From UBA1189 sp045594245 (GTDB taxonomy: Bacteria > Bacteroidota > Bacteroidia > Bacteroidales > Bacteroidaceae): DNA of 64,000 nt. The stretch covers positions 1-64,000 of the forward strand of contig JAZNYG010000023.1 of the NCBI GenBank assembly GCA_045594245.1, written 5' to 3'. Made by a program: the position numbers and the translations under genes. The notes beneath the pieces are model-generated. The model was not told the DNA's origin. It saw only the letters and a list, made by a program, of their open reading frames with translations, and did no database searches. This document shows, piece after piece, positions 33,626 through 41,962 of the stretch (the stretch's first letter is position 1; each line of letters opens with the position of its first letter).

Positions 33626-35002
33626 ATGACAGAAAAGAGAATTCCGAGCGAACTGGGTACCCAGCCGGTGGGCAAGTTGCTGAAACAATATGCCATACCC
33701 TCTATCGTAGCTATGCTGGCCTCGTCGCTCTACAACATTGTCGACAGCGTATTTATAGGACACGGCGTGGATGCATTGGCGCTGTCGGGACTGGCCGTCA
33801 CCTTCCCCTTGATGAACATATCCACAGCATTCGGTGCTATGGTGGGTATGGGTTCGTCGACCCTCATCTCGGTGAAGCTGGGGCAGAAAGACTATGGTAC
33901 GGCACAGCAGATATTGGGCAATGCCTTGGTGATGAATGTGGTGATGGGTGTCATCTTCGGCGCCATCGCACTGCTGTTCCTCGACCCAATCCTCTACTTC
34001 TTCGGGGCCAGCGACGCCACCATCAGCTATGCTCGTGAGTATATGCAGATAATCTTGCTGGGCAACGTGTTTACCCACCTGTACTTTGGCTTCAATGCCC
34101 TGCTGCGTGCCATCGGACACCCGAAAATGGCCATGCGGGCTACCATAGCCACGGTGATAATCAATACGGTGCTCGACCCCCTGTTTATCTTCAAGGAGAT
34201 AGACCTCGGCTTCGTCCAGTTTAGCGGTGTGGGTTGGGGCATCAAGGGTGCTGCTGTAGCCACCATCCTGGCGCAATGTATCTCCCTGGCATGGCAGGTG
34301 CGCGTGCTGAGCGACAAGCGCGAGTTCATCCACTTCAAGCGCGGCATCTACAAGCTCAAGGCATACATTGTGAAGGAGGTGCTCACCATTGGCCTCTCGC
34401 CCTGCTTGATGAACCTTGCATCGTGCTTCGTGGTCATCTTCATCAACCGCGGACTTGCCAGCTATGGTGGCGACTATGCCGTGGGAGCCTATGGTATCGT
34501 GCATAAAATGACCTTCATCTTTGTGATGATTGTGATGGGATTCAACCAAGGCATGCAGCCCATTGCCGGATACAACTATGGTGCCAAGACCTACGACCGC
34601 GTCACCCAGGTACTCAAGATTACCATTGCCTGCGCCACGGTGGTGACCACAGCCGCCTTCTTCATCGGCGAGTTCGTGCCCGAATACGTGGCCCGCATCT
34701 TCACCTCAGACGAAAAGATGATTGAAATGGCTGCCGTGGGTATGCAGTACAACTGCCTCATGTTCCCCATCGTGGGATTCCAGATGGTAGCGGGCAACTT
34801 CTTCCAGAGCATCGCTCAGCCAGGCAAGGCCATCTTCCTCTCGCTGAGCCGCCAGCTGCTATTCCTCGTACCCTTCATACTCATCTTTCCCCACTTCTGG
34901 GGCATCAATGGTGTATGGATAAGCCTTCCCGCATCAGACCTCGTATCTTCCATCACGGCGGCTGTGATGCTGGGACATTTCTTTAGGAAACACAAGAAAT
35001 AA
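33626..35002 (+). CDS. MATE-family multidrug/solute transporter
   Basis: The 458-residue inner-membrane protein has about 12 hydrophobic segments in two similar halves, as in MATE exporters. Typical features are the N-terminal PVGKLLKQYAIPSIVAMLAS, the LYNIVDSVFIGHGVDALALS motif and, in the second half, GFNQGMQPIAGYNYGAKTYD. It exports organic cations or metabolites by sodium or proton antiport, and the substrate is not predictable. A TAATTTTG element at 33589-33596 is probably part of its promoter. Two short plus-strand genes follow, separated by heptamer-rich gaps. Confidence 0.93.
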   Translation: MTEKRIPSELGTQPVGKLLKQYAIPSIVAMLASSLYNIVDSVFIGHGVDALALSGLAVTFPLMNISTAFGAMVGMGSSTLISVKLGQKDYGTAQQILGNALVMNVVMGVIFGAIALLFLDPILYFFGASDATISYAREYMQIILLGNVFTHLYFGFNALLRAIGHPKMAMRATIATVIINTVLDPLFIFKEIDLGFVQFSGVGWGIKGAAVATILAQCISLAWQVRVLSDKREFIHFKRGIYKLKAYIVKEVLTIGLSPCLMNLASCFVVIFINRGLASYGGDYAVGAYGIVHKMTFIFVMIVMGFNQGMQPIAGYNYGAKTYDRVTQVLKITIACATVVTTAAFFIGEFVPEYVARIFTSDEKMIEMAAVGMQYNCLMFPIVGFQMVAGNFFQSIAQPGKAIFLSLSRQLLFLVPFILIFPHFWGINGVWISLPASDLVSSITAAVMLGHFFRKHKK

Positions 35003-35035
35003 TTAGGAATTAGAAATTATGAGTTAGGAGTTCAC
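35003..35035. repeat. heptamer array after the MATE gene
   Basis: Phased 7-base units (ATTAGGA, ATTAGAA, ATTATGA, GTTAGGA) follow the MATE stop codon directly. Confidence 0.55.
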
Positions 35036-35089
35036 CTATGACGTCCCTTACTTCATAACATATAATTCACCATTCATAATTATACTTTT

Positions 35090-35716
35090 ATGAAAAAGAT
35101 TATCATCAACATTGGGCGCCAACTCGGTAGCGGCGGACGTAGCATTGCCGCCCTTCTGGCCAAGCACTACGACATCACTGCCTATGACCGCAAGCTGATA
35201 GAGCTGGCAGCCAAGGAGAGCGGACTCAGTGCCGAGTTTTTCGAGAATGCCGACGAGAAGAAGTCCCACGGATTCTTCCACTCCATCTTCTCCAACCGCT
35301 CGGCAGCCAATGCGTTTGCCCATAACGATTCATACCTGAGCAACGATGCCCTGTTCAAGGTGCAGAGCGACATCATACGCGACTTGGCAGAGCGTGAGTC
35401 GTGCATCTTCATCGGGCGCTGTGCCGACTATATCCTGCGCGACAATCCCCACTGCATCAACCTCTTCTTCACCGCCAACCTCGAGGACCGCGTGGCACGT
35501 ATGGCCAGTGAGAAGGGTATCACCGCCGAGGAGGCTGCCGAGCTCATCGAGAAGACCGACCGCCGCCGTGCTGCCTACTACAACTACTACAGCGGCAAGA
35601 CCTGGGGCGCAGCCGAGAGCTATGACCTCTGCATCAACACCTCGCACCTCGGCCACGAAGCCACGGCACAGATGCTGATTGAGTATATTGATAAACGAGT
35701 GAAGAGTGAAAAGTGA
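35090..35716 (+). CDS. cytidylate-kinase-like protein
   Basis: The 208-residue product begins MKKIIINIGRQLGSGGRSIA, with a nucleotide-binding GRQLGSGG loop in the position of a Walker A motif. It also contains ALFKVQSDIIRDLAERESCI and FIGRCADYILRD, features of the cytidylate-kinase-like family (related to Cmk but distinct). It probably phosphorylates a nucleotide or related substrate, which is not known. The last residues (KRVKSEK) are encoded by heptamer-like repeat DNA, so the natural C-terminus may have been extended by repeat insertion. Confidence 0.8.
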   Translation: MKKIIINIGRQLGSGGRSIAALLAKHYDITAYDRKLIELAAKESGLSAEFFENADEKKSHGFFHSIFSNRSAANAFAHNDSYLSNDALFKVQSDIIRDLAERESCIFIGRCADYILRDNPHCINLFFTANLEDRVARMASEKGITAEEAAELIEKTDRRRAAYYNYYSGKTWGAAESYDLCINTSHLGHEATAQMLIEYIDKRVKSEK

Positions 35717-35790
35717 ATAGGGAAAAGTTGCCATCCGGACTACAACCTTTCTTCCCTCTTCCCTCTTCCCTCTTAACTCTTCCCTCTTAT
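35697..35790. repeat. two heptamer arrays (GAGTGAA and CTTCCCT units)
   Basis: GAGTGAA-type units overlap the 3' end of the cytidylate-kinase-like gene, and CTTCCCT units run up to the start codon of the next gene. Both have a 7-base period. Confidence 0.65.
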
Positions 35791-36286
35791 GAAGCGCATC
35801 GGACTACTCTCTGACACTCACGGCCATTGGGACGAACGCTACGCACGGCACTTTGCCGAGTGCGATGAGGTGTGGCACGCCGGCGACATCGGTTCGCTCG
35901 AGGTGGCCGAGAAGTTTGAAGCCTTCCGCCCCTTCCGCGCCGTACACGGCAATATCGATGGGCGCGACATCCGCCTGCGCTACCCTGCGGTCAACCGCTT
36001 CACCATTGAAGGAGCCGACGTGCTCATCAAGCATATCGGTGGTTACCCCGGCAACTACGACCCCTCCATCCGCGGCACTCTCTTCATGCGTCCGCCCACG
36101 CTCTTCATCAGCGGGCACTCACACATCCTCAAGGTGATGCACGACCGCAGCATCAACACCCTGCACATCAACCCCGGCGCTGCAGGCATCCATGGCTTCC
36201 ACAAAGTGCGCACCCTCGTACGTTTCACTGTAGACAATGGTGTCTTCAGCGACCTCGAGGTGATAGAGTTGGCAGATAGAATATAA
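35789..36286 (+). CDS. YfcE/MJ0936-type metallophosphodiesterase
   Basis: The 165-residue enzyme has the compact phosphodiesterase motifs LLSDTHGHWD, VWHAGDIGS, AVHGNIDGRD and FISGHSH, which bind two metal ions. This is the YfcE-like family, active on phosphodiesters in vitro with unclear natural substrates. There is no signal peptide, so it is cytoplasmic. The ATG sits inside the tail of a CTTCCCT heptamer array, which leaves no ordinary ribosome-binding site. Confidence 0.9.
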   Translation: MKRIGLLSDTHGHWDERYARHFAECDEVWHAGDIGSLEVAEKFEAFRPFRAVHGNIDGRDIRLRYPAVNRFTIEGADVLIKHIGGYPGNYDPSIRGTLFMRPPTLFISGHSHILKVMHDRSINTLHINPGAAGIHGFHKVRTLVRFTVDNGVFSDLEVIELADRI

Positions 36287-36440
36287 CAACAGTCCAGCAA
36301 TTCACTTATTGGCAAAGAAAACTGAAAAAAAATCTTTTCTCCATTAAACCTTTCTCCCTGATATACGTCAAATAAATGTACGTACAAACAAAGAGCGTGT
36401 ACACACACCTATTATTAACCTTAAAAAAGGAGAAAAGACA

Positions 36441-36863
36441 ATGAAGAAAATACTTTTTGCAGCAGTAGCCTTGATATTTTCAGTAAGCATGTTTGCCCAG
36501 GCTCCCCAACGTGGCGAGCGCCGTGAGTTCAAGCCCGAAGAAATGGCTACACGTATGGCCGATGGCATGAAGAAAGAACTTAACCTTAACGACGAGCAGT
36601 ATAAATCGGTATACAACCTCTACCTCAAGCGTGGCGAAGAGATGAAAGCACGCCGCGACAAAGGTCAGCAAGGCCAGCAGGTAAATCGCGAGGCACGCCG
36701 CGAGGAGATGAAAAAGAGCCAGGAGGCCATGAATGCCGAACTGAAAAAGATTCTCACTGCCGAGCAGTATACCAAGTATGAGGAGATGCTGAAGAAGCAA
36801 CGCCAACGCCAAGGCGGTCCGCGTGGCGGACAAGGCGGTGCCGGCAGACCTCCCCGCAACTAA
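36441..36863 (+). CDS. DUF4890-like secreted basic protein
   Basis: The 140-residue protein has a signal peptide (MKKILFAAVALIFSVSMFAQ) and a mature part made of charged helices: EEMATRMADGMKKELNLNDE, KAEE-type LKKILTAEQYTKYEEMLKKQ, and a Gly/Arg/Pro-rich tail (GGPRGGQGGAGRPPRN). The helix pattern resembles the LTXXQ/Spy-type helical fold and the DUF4890 family of Bacteroidota. A periplasmic chaperone-like or stress role is possible but not shown. A good AAAAAAGGAG ribosome-binding site precedes the ATG. Confidence 0.7.
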   Translation: MKKILFAAVALIFSVSMFAQAPQRGERREFKPEEMATRMADGMKKELNLNDEQYKSVYNLYLKRGEEMKARRDKGQQGQQVNREARREEMKKSQEAMNAELKKILTAEQYTKYEEMLKKQRQRQGGPRGGQGGAGRPPRN

Positions 36864-36932
36864 ACTCAAGCAACAATCCCATTCATATATTATAAATGAA
36901 TACAATAAGGTAAGAAAGATTGTTTGCAAACA

Positions 36933-37034
36933 GGTGCCCTTCCTCGACCTCAGTGTGAATTCCCCGTTTCATGATAATCAAAGGCCGACCCTTGTATGTG
37001 AATATGAGAAAAGCCGCCCCAGAGGAAGGGCACC
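36933..37034. ncRNA. candidate structured RNA downstream of the DUF4890-like gene
   Basis: Perfect 13-bp arms (GGTGCCCTTCCTC at 36933-36945 and its complement at 37022-37034) enclose about 76 nt with no ORF. A terminator hairpin follows seven bases later. A 12-bp palindrome (TGTTTGCAAACA) precedes the left arm. This could be a small RNA or a structured 3' UTR. No known family (such as 6S) could be confirmed by eye. Confidence 0.35.
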
Positions 37035-37040
37035 CCACAT

Positions 37041-37073
37041 AAAGGAGAGCACGCAGTGTTCTCCTTTATTTTA
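37041..37073 (+). terminator. intrinsic terminator after the candidate RNA
   Basis: AAAGGAGA and TCTCCTTT arms with a CAC/GTG extension are followed by ATTTTAT. Confidence 0.8.
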
Positions 37074-37090
37074 TCATATACACATAAAAA

Positions 37091-37120
37091 AAGTAAAGGC
37101 TTGCATGCAAGCCTTTACTT
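37091..37120 (-). terminator. perfect-palindrome terminator of the tRNA-Thr unit
   Basis: A perfect 30-bp palindrome (arms AAGTAAAGGCTTGCA) directly follows the tRNA on the minus strand, with a run of T residues after it. Confidence 0.85.
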
Positions 37121-37123
37121 TTG

Positions 37124-37197
37124 AGCCTCTTGTCGGATTCGAACCAACGACCCCGAGATTACAAATCACGTGCTCTGGCCAACTGAGCTAAAGAGGC
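37124..37197 (-). tRNA. tRNA-Thr (anticodon TGT)
   Basis: The acceptor stem GCCTCTT/AAGAGGC, the D arm (GCTC...GAGC), the anticodon loop TTTGTAA giving TGT, and a T arm with GGTTCGAATCC all pair correctly over 74 nt. No CCA is encoded. It follows the probable SRP RNA by 4 nt and appears to be co-transcribed with it. Confidence 0.95.
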
Positions 37198-37201
37198 GGG
37201 T

Positions 37202-37297
37202 GGGTAAGCAATCTATATCGCGCCGCTACGACCTAATACCTTTGCTGCGATCAAGCCCTGGAGGATTCAAAGGGAGCTGGCCGTATAGGACTTACCC
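37202..37297 (-). ncRNA. ffs: probable small SRP RNA (4.5S type)
   Basis: The 96-nt segment folds as one long hairpin. The ends pair as GGGTAAG/CTTACCC, then CTATA/TATAG, GCC/GGC and CCTTTG/CAAAGG. At the apex the conserved CAGG and AGCA strands of SRP domain IV face each other around a GC/GC stem with loop TTGATC. That is shorter than the usual tetraloop-capped helix. A strong promoter sits immediately upstream and a tRNA downstream. Size and symmetric-loop motif support an SRP RNA, but the unusual loop keeps the call tentative. Confidence 0.55.
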
Positions 37298-37309
37298 ATT
37301 TTTCGGACA

Positions 37310-37341
37310 CAAAGGTAGTGCAAACCGAATGAAAATGCAAA
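37310..37341 (-). promoter_or_regulatory. promoter of the SRP RNA/tRNA-Thr unit
   Basis: On the minus strand TTTG at 37338-37341 and TACCTTTG at 37310-37317 are 20 bp apart. The predicted start is close to the 5' arm of the RNA at 37297. Confidence 0.8.
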
Positions 37342-37475
37342 TTTATTTGCAGTTTTCTAAGTATTGGACAGCTCTTTTTATAGCTACGGCACAGCTAAGT
37401 CGGGAAAAACGCCTAGTCATTCATAAAACGGGCTCCATTCATGACTATTCAGAAATAAACTTTTTAGCACACCTA

Positions 37476-37507
37476 TTTGGTGAGTAGACAAGAATACCGT
37501 ATCTTTG
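37476..37507 (+). promoter_or_regulatory. promoter of the DUF4835 gene
   Basis: TTTG at 37476-37479 and TATCTTTG at 37500-37507 with a 20-bp spacer, 20 bp before the ATG at 37528. This excludes the upstream ATG at 37477. Confidence 0.8.
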
Positions 37508-37527
37508 CTAAACGAACAAGCATACAG

Positions 37528-38442
37528 ATGAAAAGGTTAGTATTCCATATCGTTACATTAGCAATTGCCTACATAGGACTTGGAGCTACACAAAGCGCAA
37601 CAGCACAAGAGCTTGAGGCAAAAGTAGTAGTAAACCACGCTAAGATACAGGGGACCAATACCTCTGTGTTTACTACCCTACAGGAAGCAATGACCGAGTT
37701 TCTCAATACGCGCAAATGGAGCAATGCACAGTATACTTCAAGGGAAAAGATTACGTGCAGTTTTAGTCTCATCGTCAATGAGTACAGTGACGACGGTCGT
37801 TTTGGATGTAGCCTCATGGTACAGGCCAACCGTCCGGTATTCAATGCCTCGTACGCTACCACTGTCTTCAACTTTAACGACAACGCTGTAGACTTCAACT
37901 ACATCGAGCATGACAAACTAGAGTTTGCCGATGACATCGTAGACAACAATCTTACAGCCGTACTAGCCTATTACGCCTACCTCATCATAGGTTTTGATAT
38001 GGATACGTTTGCACCCAAAGGTGGCAACGACATACTAAACAAAGCTGAGAATCTGGTAAACAATGCTCAAATGCTAGGAGAAGACGGCTGGAAGGCATTT
38101 GGTGACAGCAAAAACCGACATGCACTTATCAACGACTATATGAACGGGGCCATGGAACCCTATCGCCAATTATTATACGACTATCACCGCAAAGGGCTTG
38201 ACGAAATGGCTCAGAACGCAGAACGTGGCCGTAGCAACATCACGACCTCTCTTACATTGCTAGAAAAGGCAAAACAGGACAAACCCATGTCAGTGCTCCC
38301 GCAACTATTTACAGAAATCAAAAAAGACGAACTCATCAACGTATATAGCAAAGGGACCTCAAAAGAAAAAGAAGAAGTACACCGCATTCTCAGTCTCGTG
38401 AACCCCTCGCAAACAAGCGATTGGGACAAAATAAAAGAATAG
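37528..38442 (+). CDS. DUF4835 (PorN-like) secreted protein
   Basis: The 304-residue product starts MKRLVFHIVTLAIAYIGLGA with signal cleavage after about SATAQ. The mature N-terminus ELEAKVVVNHAKIQGTNTSV and the segment VFTTLQEAMTEFLNTRKWSN are the family pattern of DUF4835, related to PorN of the type IX secretion system or gliding machinery. The family is widespread in Bacteroidota, including species without gliding. The start at 37528 is set by the promoter and signal peptide. In many genomes the gene sits beside dfp (coaBC) and recN, but no such neighbours are seen here. Confidence 0.8.
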   Translation: MKRLVFHIVTLAIAYIGLGATQSATAQELEAKVVVNHAKIQGTNTSVFTTLQEAMTEFLNTRKWSNAQYTSREKITCSFSLIVNEYSDDGRFGCSLMVQANRPVFNASYATTVFNFNDNAVDFNYIEHDKLEFADDIVDNNLTAVLAYYAYLIIGFDMDTFAPKGGNDILNKAENLVNNAQMLGEDGWKAFGDSKNRHALINDYMNGAMEPYRQLLYDYHRKGLDEMAQNAERGRSNITTSLTLLEKAKQDKPMSVLPQLFTEIKKDELINVYSKGTSKEKEEVHRILSLVNPSQTSDWDKIKE

Positions 38443-38567
38443 CATAGAAACATATTCGAGGAGGTTCGCCAAATAGACAATCTTCATTTTCGTTTTTTCT
38501 GACATTTTTTATTGGCACACCTTTTATTATACAAAAACAATTTCTATTTTTGTACAAAATTTTAATC

Positions 38568-40103
38568 ATGAAAAACAGAAGGAAATATCTGCTTCTCCCA
38601 ATGCTGTTCACTTTGCCTCTGCTGGCTCAAACAAGTGAATGGGATAAAATCAGCTACGCAATACAGACCGAAGCGGTAGTCTCAACAGGTAAACATGCAC
38701 CATTTTGGTTGGTGAGCAATCGCCATGGGCTCTCTTCTTTGGATAAAAACAGCGCAAACCTAAGAGCTGGCTTATTCCGTGCTTTCGACACAAAGAAGGG
38801 TTTCACCTGGGCTTATGGAATCGATCTTGCAGGAGCTTACAATTACTCCTCACCATTCTATGTACAGCAACTCTATGCCGATATCAAATACAACTGTTGG
38901 GAACTGAGCATCGGAAGTAAAGAACGTTGGTCCGAAGGCAAACACCACACACTTAGTGGCGGTGGCCTTACCTTTGCTCCCAATGCACGTCCCATCCCAC
39001 AAGTGCGCTTCGGCATCAATGAATACACCACCGTCCCTTGGTGGTTCAACGGATGGGTACAGGTAAAAGGACATTTCAGTTATGGAAGACATACCGACGA
39101 CCGTTTTCAACAAACACACATGGCCAATGCTCCAACTGGCAGCCGATACGTAGAGGATGTACTGTTTCACGAGAAGACGGCCTTCCTCAAAATAGGGAAT
39201 AGGAACAAGGCTCCCCTCTCCGCAGAAGTAGGACTGGAGATGTATAGCCAATTTGGCGGGCGCGTATGGGAGAAGCGCCCCGAAGGCGACATCATCCGCT
39301 ATGACCTGCCTCACACGTATAAAGAATACATCAAAGCCCTCATCCCCATGGCAGCCGGTAGCGATGCTCCCGAAATGGAACAGGCCAACGTCAATGGTAA
39401 TATACTAGGGAGTTGGCACTTTATCTTAAACTATGAAACAAACGATTGGGGGATAAGAGCCTATTACGAGCACTATTATGAAGACCATTCAGGACTTTTC
39501 GGCCTAGACCATCATTACAACCGCGAAGGAGTTAGGGAATGGATTACCTATCTACCATGGCGTGACGGGCTCTATGGACTAGAGTTTACAGCTCCGAAGA
39601 ATCGTATCATCAACACCATCGTATACGAATATCTCACCTCGCGCGACCAGAGCGGCCCTATCCTACAGAATCCATCGGGAGACATGAGCGGACAAGCAGG
39701 AGGCATGGATTGGTATTATATACATACCTACTACCAATCGTGGCAACATTGGGGCATGTCCATCTGCAATCCCCATACATTATCACCTCTATACAACGAA
39801 GAGCCAACTCTCACAATGCCCAACCAACGCCTCCGTTCACACCACATCGGTTTTGACGGCCAACCCACCAATGAACTGCATTACCGCTTCATGGGCTCGT
39901 GGAGCAAACATTGGGGCTCATTGGAAGACCCACTCCCCACCCCACTCACCCAACTCAGCTTAATGGGGGAACTCACCTATAGTCCACTTAAATGGGAAGG
40001 GTGGCAATTCACCGGCTCTCTTGCACTCGACCACAGCAAGCTTATAGGCAACAACTTCGGTGGCATGATTACTATACGCAAGATAGGAACTATTAAAAAT
40101 TAA
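38568..40103 (+). CDS. capsule-assembly Wzi-family outer-membrane protein
   Basis: The 511-residue barrel protein has a signal peptide (about 1-20, ending LLAQ) and the family features TEAVVSTGKHAPFWLVSNRH, an amphipathic strand pattern and several aromatic-rich turns (GGMDWYYIHTYYQSW). Wzi-type proteins bind and retain capsular polysaccharide at the outer surface. The start at 38568 follows a TATTTTTG element at 38545-38552. Together with the lipocalin-like and PagL-like genes downstream it faces the polysaccharide operon on the opposite strand, which fits a shared role in surface glycan assembly. Confidence 0.85.
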   Translation: MKNRRKYLLLPMLFTLPLLAQTSEWDKISYAIQTEAVVSTGKHAPFWLVSNRHGLSSLDKNSANLRAGLFRAFDTKKGFTWAYGIDLAGAYNYSSPFYVQQLYADIKYNCWELSIGSKERWSEGKHHTLSGGGLTFAPNARPIPQVRFGINEYTTVPWWFNGWVQVKGHFSYGRHTDDRFQQTHMANAPTGSRYVEDVLFHEKTAFLKIGNRNKAPLSAEVGLEMYSQFGGRVWEKRPEGDIIRYDLPHTYKEYIKALIPMAAGSDAPEMEQANVNGNILGSWHFILNYETNDWGIRAYYEHYYEDHSGLFGLDHHYNREGVREWITYLPWRDGLYGLEFTAPKNRIINTIVYEYLTSRDQSGPILQNPSGDMSGQAGGMDWYYIHTYYQSWQHWGMSICNPHTLSPLYNEEPTLTMPNQRLRSHHIGFDGQPTNELHYRFMGSWSKHWGSLEDPLPTPLTQLSLMGELTYSPLKWEGWQFTGSLALDHSKLIGNNFGGMITIRKIGTIKN

Positions 40104-40126
40104 ATCATTAAAACTGACATTTCGCG

Positions 40127-40573
40127 ATGAAAGCATATAAATATAAGGTATGGATAATAGCTATCGCTGCCATGATTTGCTCATGCGAAAGCTACCTCGT
40201 AAACGGCGACTTAGATGGTTTCTGGCAAGTACAAACCATAGAGAACAAGCAGACGGGCGACATCACCCACTGCGAAGGAGATGTATACTATTCATTCCAA
40301 CGCGACCTCGTATTGCTCACCTATATCCTGCCCCACCGCCCTGCAGGACAGATCAAGGAACATCACATCGCCTACTTTACGCAAGAGAACGATTCTATTG
40401 CCATGACCGACTTCCGCATCTACCTTGACAAGGAGGCCACCCAGACGCCTTTGGAAAAACTTGAGAAATTTGGTTTATATGACCTGTTCACAACATTTCA
40501 GATAGAAGAGCTAAACAAAAAGTCGCTCATACTCAACTCCGAAAAAGCTAGAATAACCATGCGGAAGTACTAA
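40127..40573 (+). CDS. small lipocalin-like lipoprotein
   Basis: The 148-residue product has a lipoprotein signal (AAMICSCESY) and the beginning of a lipocalin-like barrel (NGDLDGFWQVQTIENKQTG), with alternating strands to the end. It lies 23 bp after the Wzi-like gene and 15 bp before the PagL-like gene, so the three probably form an operon. Lipocalin-like lipoproteins bind hydrophobic ligands, but nothing here fixes the ligand. Confidence 0.7.
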   Translation: MKAYKYKVWIIAIAAMICSCESYLVNGDLDGFWQVQTIENKQTGDITHCEGDVYYSFQRDLVLLTYILPHRPAGQIKEHHIAYFTQENDSIAMTDFRIYLDKEATQTPLEKLEKFGLYDLFTTFQIEELNKKSLILNSEKARITMRKY

Positions 40574-40588
40574 AACATATTTACCGTA

Positions 40589-41878
40589 ATGACCCGAACA
40601 AGTAGGCTCTTCCATTCCCATCTCACCCATTCCCTGTACTGCAACATTGTCGCAGTTATCTGCTTGTTCGCCCTTCCGCAGCACATACAGGCACAAGCCA
40701 TCGAGGCCGGGTATGGGAGAGGGGAAGTGTTAAAATTCGACGACTGGCTGACAAACAATGCACTCAAGCAGCAAGATGCCCAGAGTTTATGGTTGGGTTA
40801 TATCTATCAGACCCATGCCGATGAGGGCTGTGGCTATGCCTCAGACTTCAACTACCCCACCTTTACTTTCGGGCTATTGGTCTCGGACTTCAACAAGGTA
40901 CGCCTAAGATACAATCCTCGAGGCACACGCCCCATCAACTACGACTCACGCTGTGGAACCTCCTTCACTGCATACGCCACAATCCGCCGTGCATTTTTCC
41001 GAACAAAATCAGGATGGAGTGCTGATTACAGGTTCAGCAATGGCATTGGCTACAACACACATATATATAATAGGTACAATAATGTAGACAACATTCTGCT
41101 AGGCTCACGGCTAGCCGTATACTTCGATGTAGCCTTTGCCCTCAACTACCGCTACCGCCAGTATGAGCTCTTTGTAGGTCCAGAGTTTCGCCACCTCTCC
41201 AATGGCGGAGTGATGCGTCCCAACAAGGGTATCAACAAAGCAGGCATAGGAGTTGGCATTCGTTACCATCTGCAGCCACACGACTCCATCTCCTTCAAGC
41301 GTATGCACAAGCTGTACGACGAGAAGAGGATGTTCGTCAACATTGCCTACAGCTCAGGCATGAGAGGTTCGCAAGGCGAGTGGCTCTACGATGCCAACAA
41401 CTATATATGGAAGGACAATGATGTCGAAAACGTTAAATACGGCAAGGACGGTTACCGACTCTGCCACTACCACCTAGTTTCTACCGACCTCATGTTTCGC
41501 TACGCCCGCCGCTATGCCTCAGGAATAGGACTTGATGCTTTGTACGAGCCTTACAACCGTGACGTAGAGATACAAAACCCTAAAGCAGACCGCTCAAGCA
41601 TGTCCCAATGGTCGTTCGGCATTGCTGCCAAGCATGAGGTATTCTTCCGCCGCATCAGCATGCAGGTAGCTTTTGGATGGTATCTGAGCCGTCCATTCAA
41701 TGACTACTCCAACACCGCCGATGAATATCCCTATTATGAGCGGGTAGGCCTACGATGCAATCTCCCATGGCTCGACAATAGCATCTCTATAGGATACAAC
41801 ATATACGCCCACCTCACCAAAGCCTACGGAACTGAATTGGTCATCGACTTCAAGTTGCCAATAATCAAGATACATTAA
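40589..41878 (+). CDS. acyloxyacyl hydrolase/PagL-like outer-membrane lipid A deacylase
   Basis: The 429-residue protein has a signal region (residues about 1-35) and a long beta-rich body. The motif EFRHLSNGG near residue 202 matches the His-x-Ser-Asn catalytic pattern of PagL-type lipid A 3-O-deacylases and is followed by GINKAGIGVGIRYHL. Such enzymes trim acyl chains of lipid A in the outer membrane. The protein is more than twice the length of Pseudomonas PagL, as Bacteroidota homologues commonly are, with an extra C-terminal barrel-like part. It lies in the Wzi-lipocalin group. Confidence 0.72.
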   Translation: MTRTSRLFHSHLTHSLYCNIVAVICLFALPQHIQAQAIEAGYGRGEVLKFDDWLTNNALKQQDAQSLWLGYIYQTHADEGCGYASDFNYPTFTFGLLVSDFNKVRLRYNPRGTRPINYDSRCGTSFTAYATIRRAFFRTKSGWSADYRFSNGIGYNTHIYNRYNNVDNILLGSRLAVYFDVAFALNYRYRQYELFVGPEFRHLSNGGVMRPNKGINKAGIGVGIRYHLQPHDSISFKRMHKLYDEKRMFVNIAYSSGMRGSQGEWLYDANNYIWKDNDVENVKYGKDGYRLCHYHLVSTDLMFRYARRYASGIGLDALYEPYNRDVEIQNPKADRSSMSQWSFGIAAKHEVFFRRISMQVAFGWYLSRPFNDYSNTADEYPYYERVGLRCNLPWLDNSISIGYNIYAHLTKAYGTELVIDFKLPIIKIH

Positions 41879-41962
41879 AAGATACCACACGATTATCGCA
41901 TAGATAATTAAAGATGATTCACACCCTCACCAATAGGTTCTGAAGCCGTACTATATGGAAGA

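Noticed and set aside
33626..34549. Minus-strand open frame of 426 codons overlapping the MATE gene
   Set aside because: It is His/Asp-rich antisense translation of a clear MATE coding sequence. Only its downstream part outside the gene (ORF B) is considered.
36823..37487. Plus-strand ORFs of 122 and 105 codons across the tRNA region
   Set aside because: They run antisense through tRNA-Thr and the probable SRP RNA and have no protein-like motifs.
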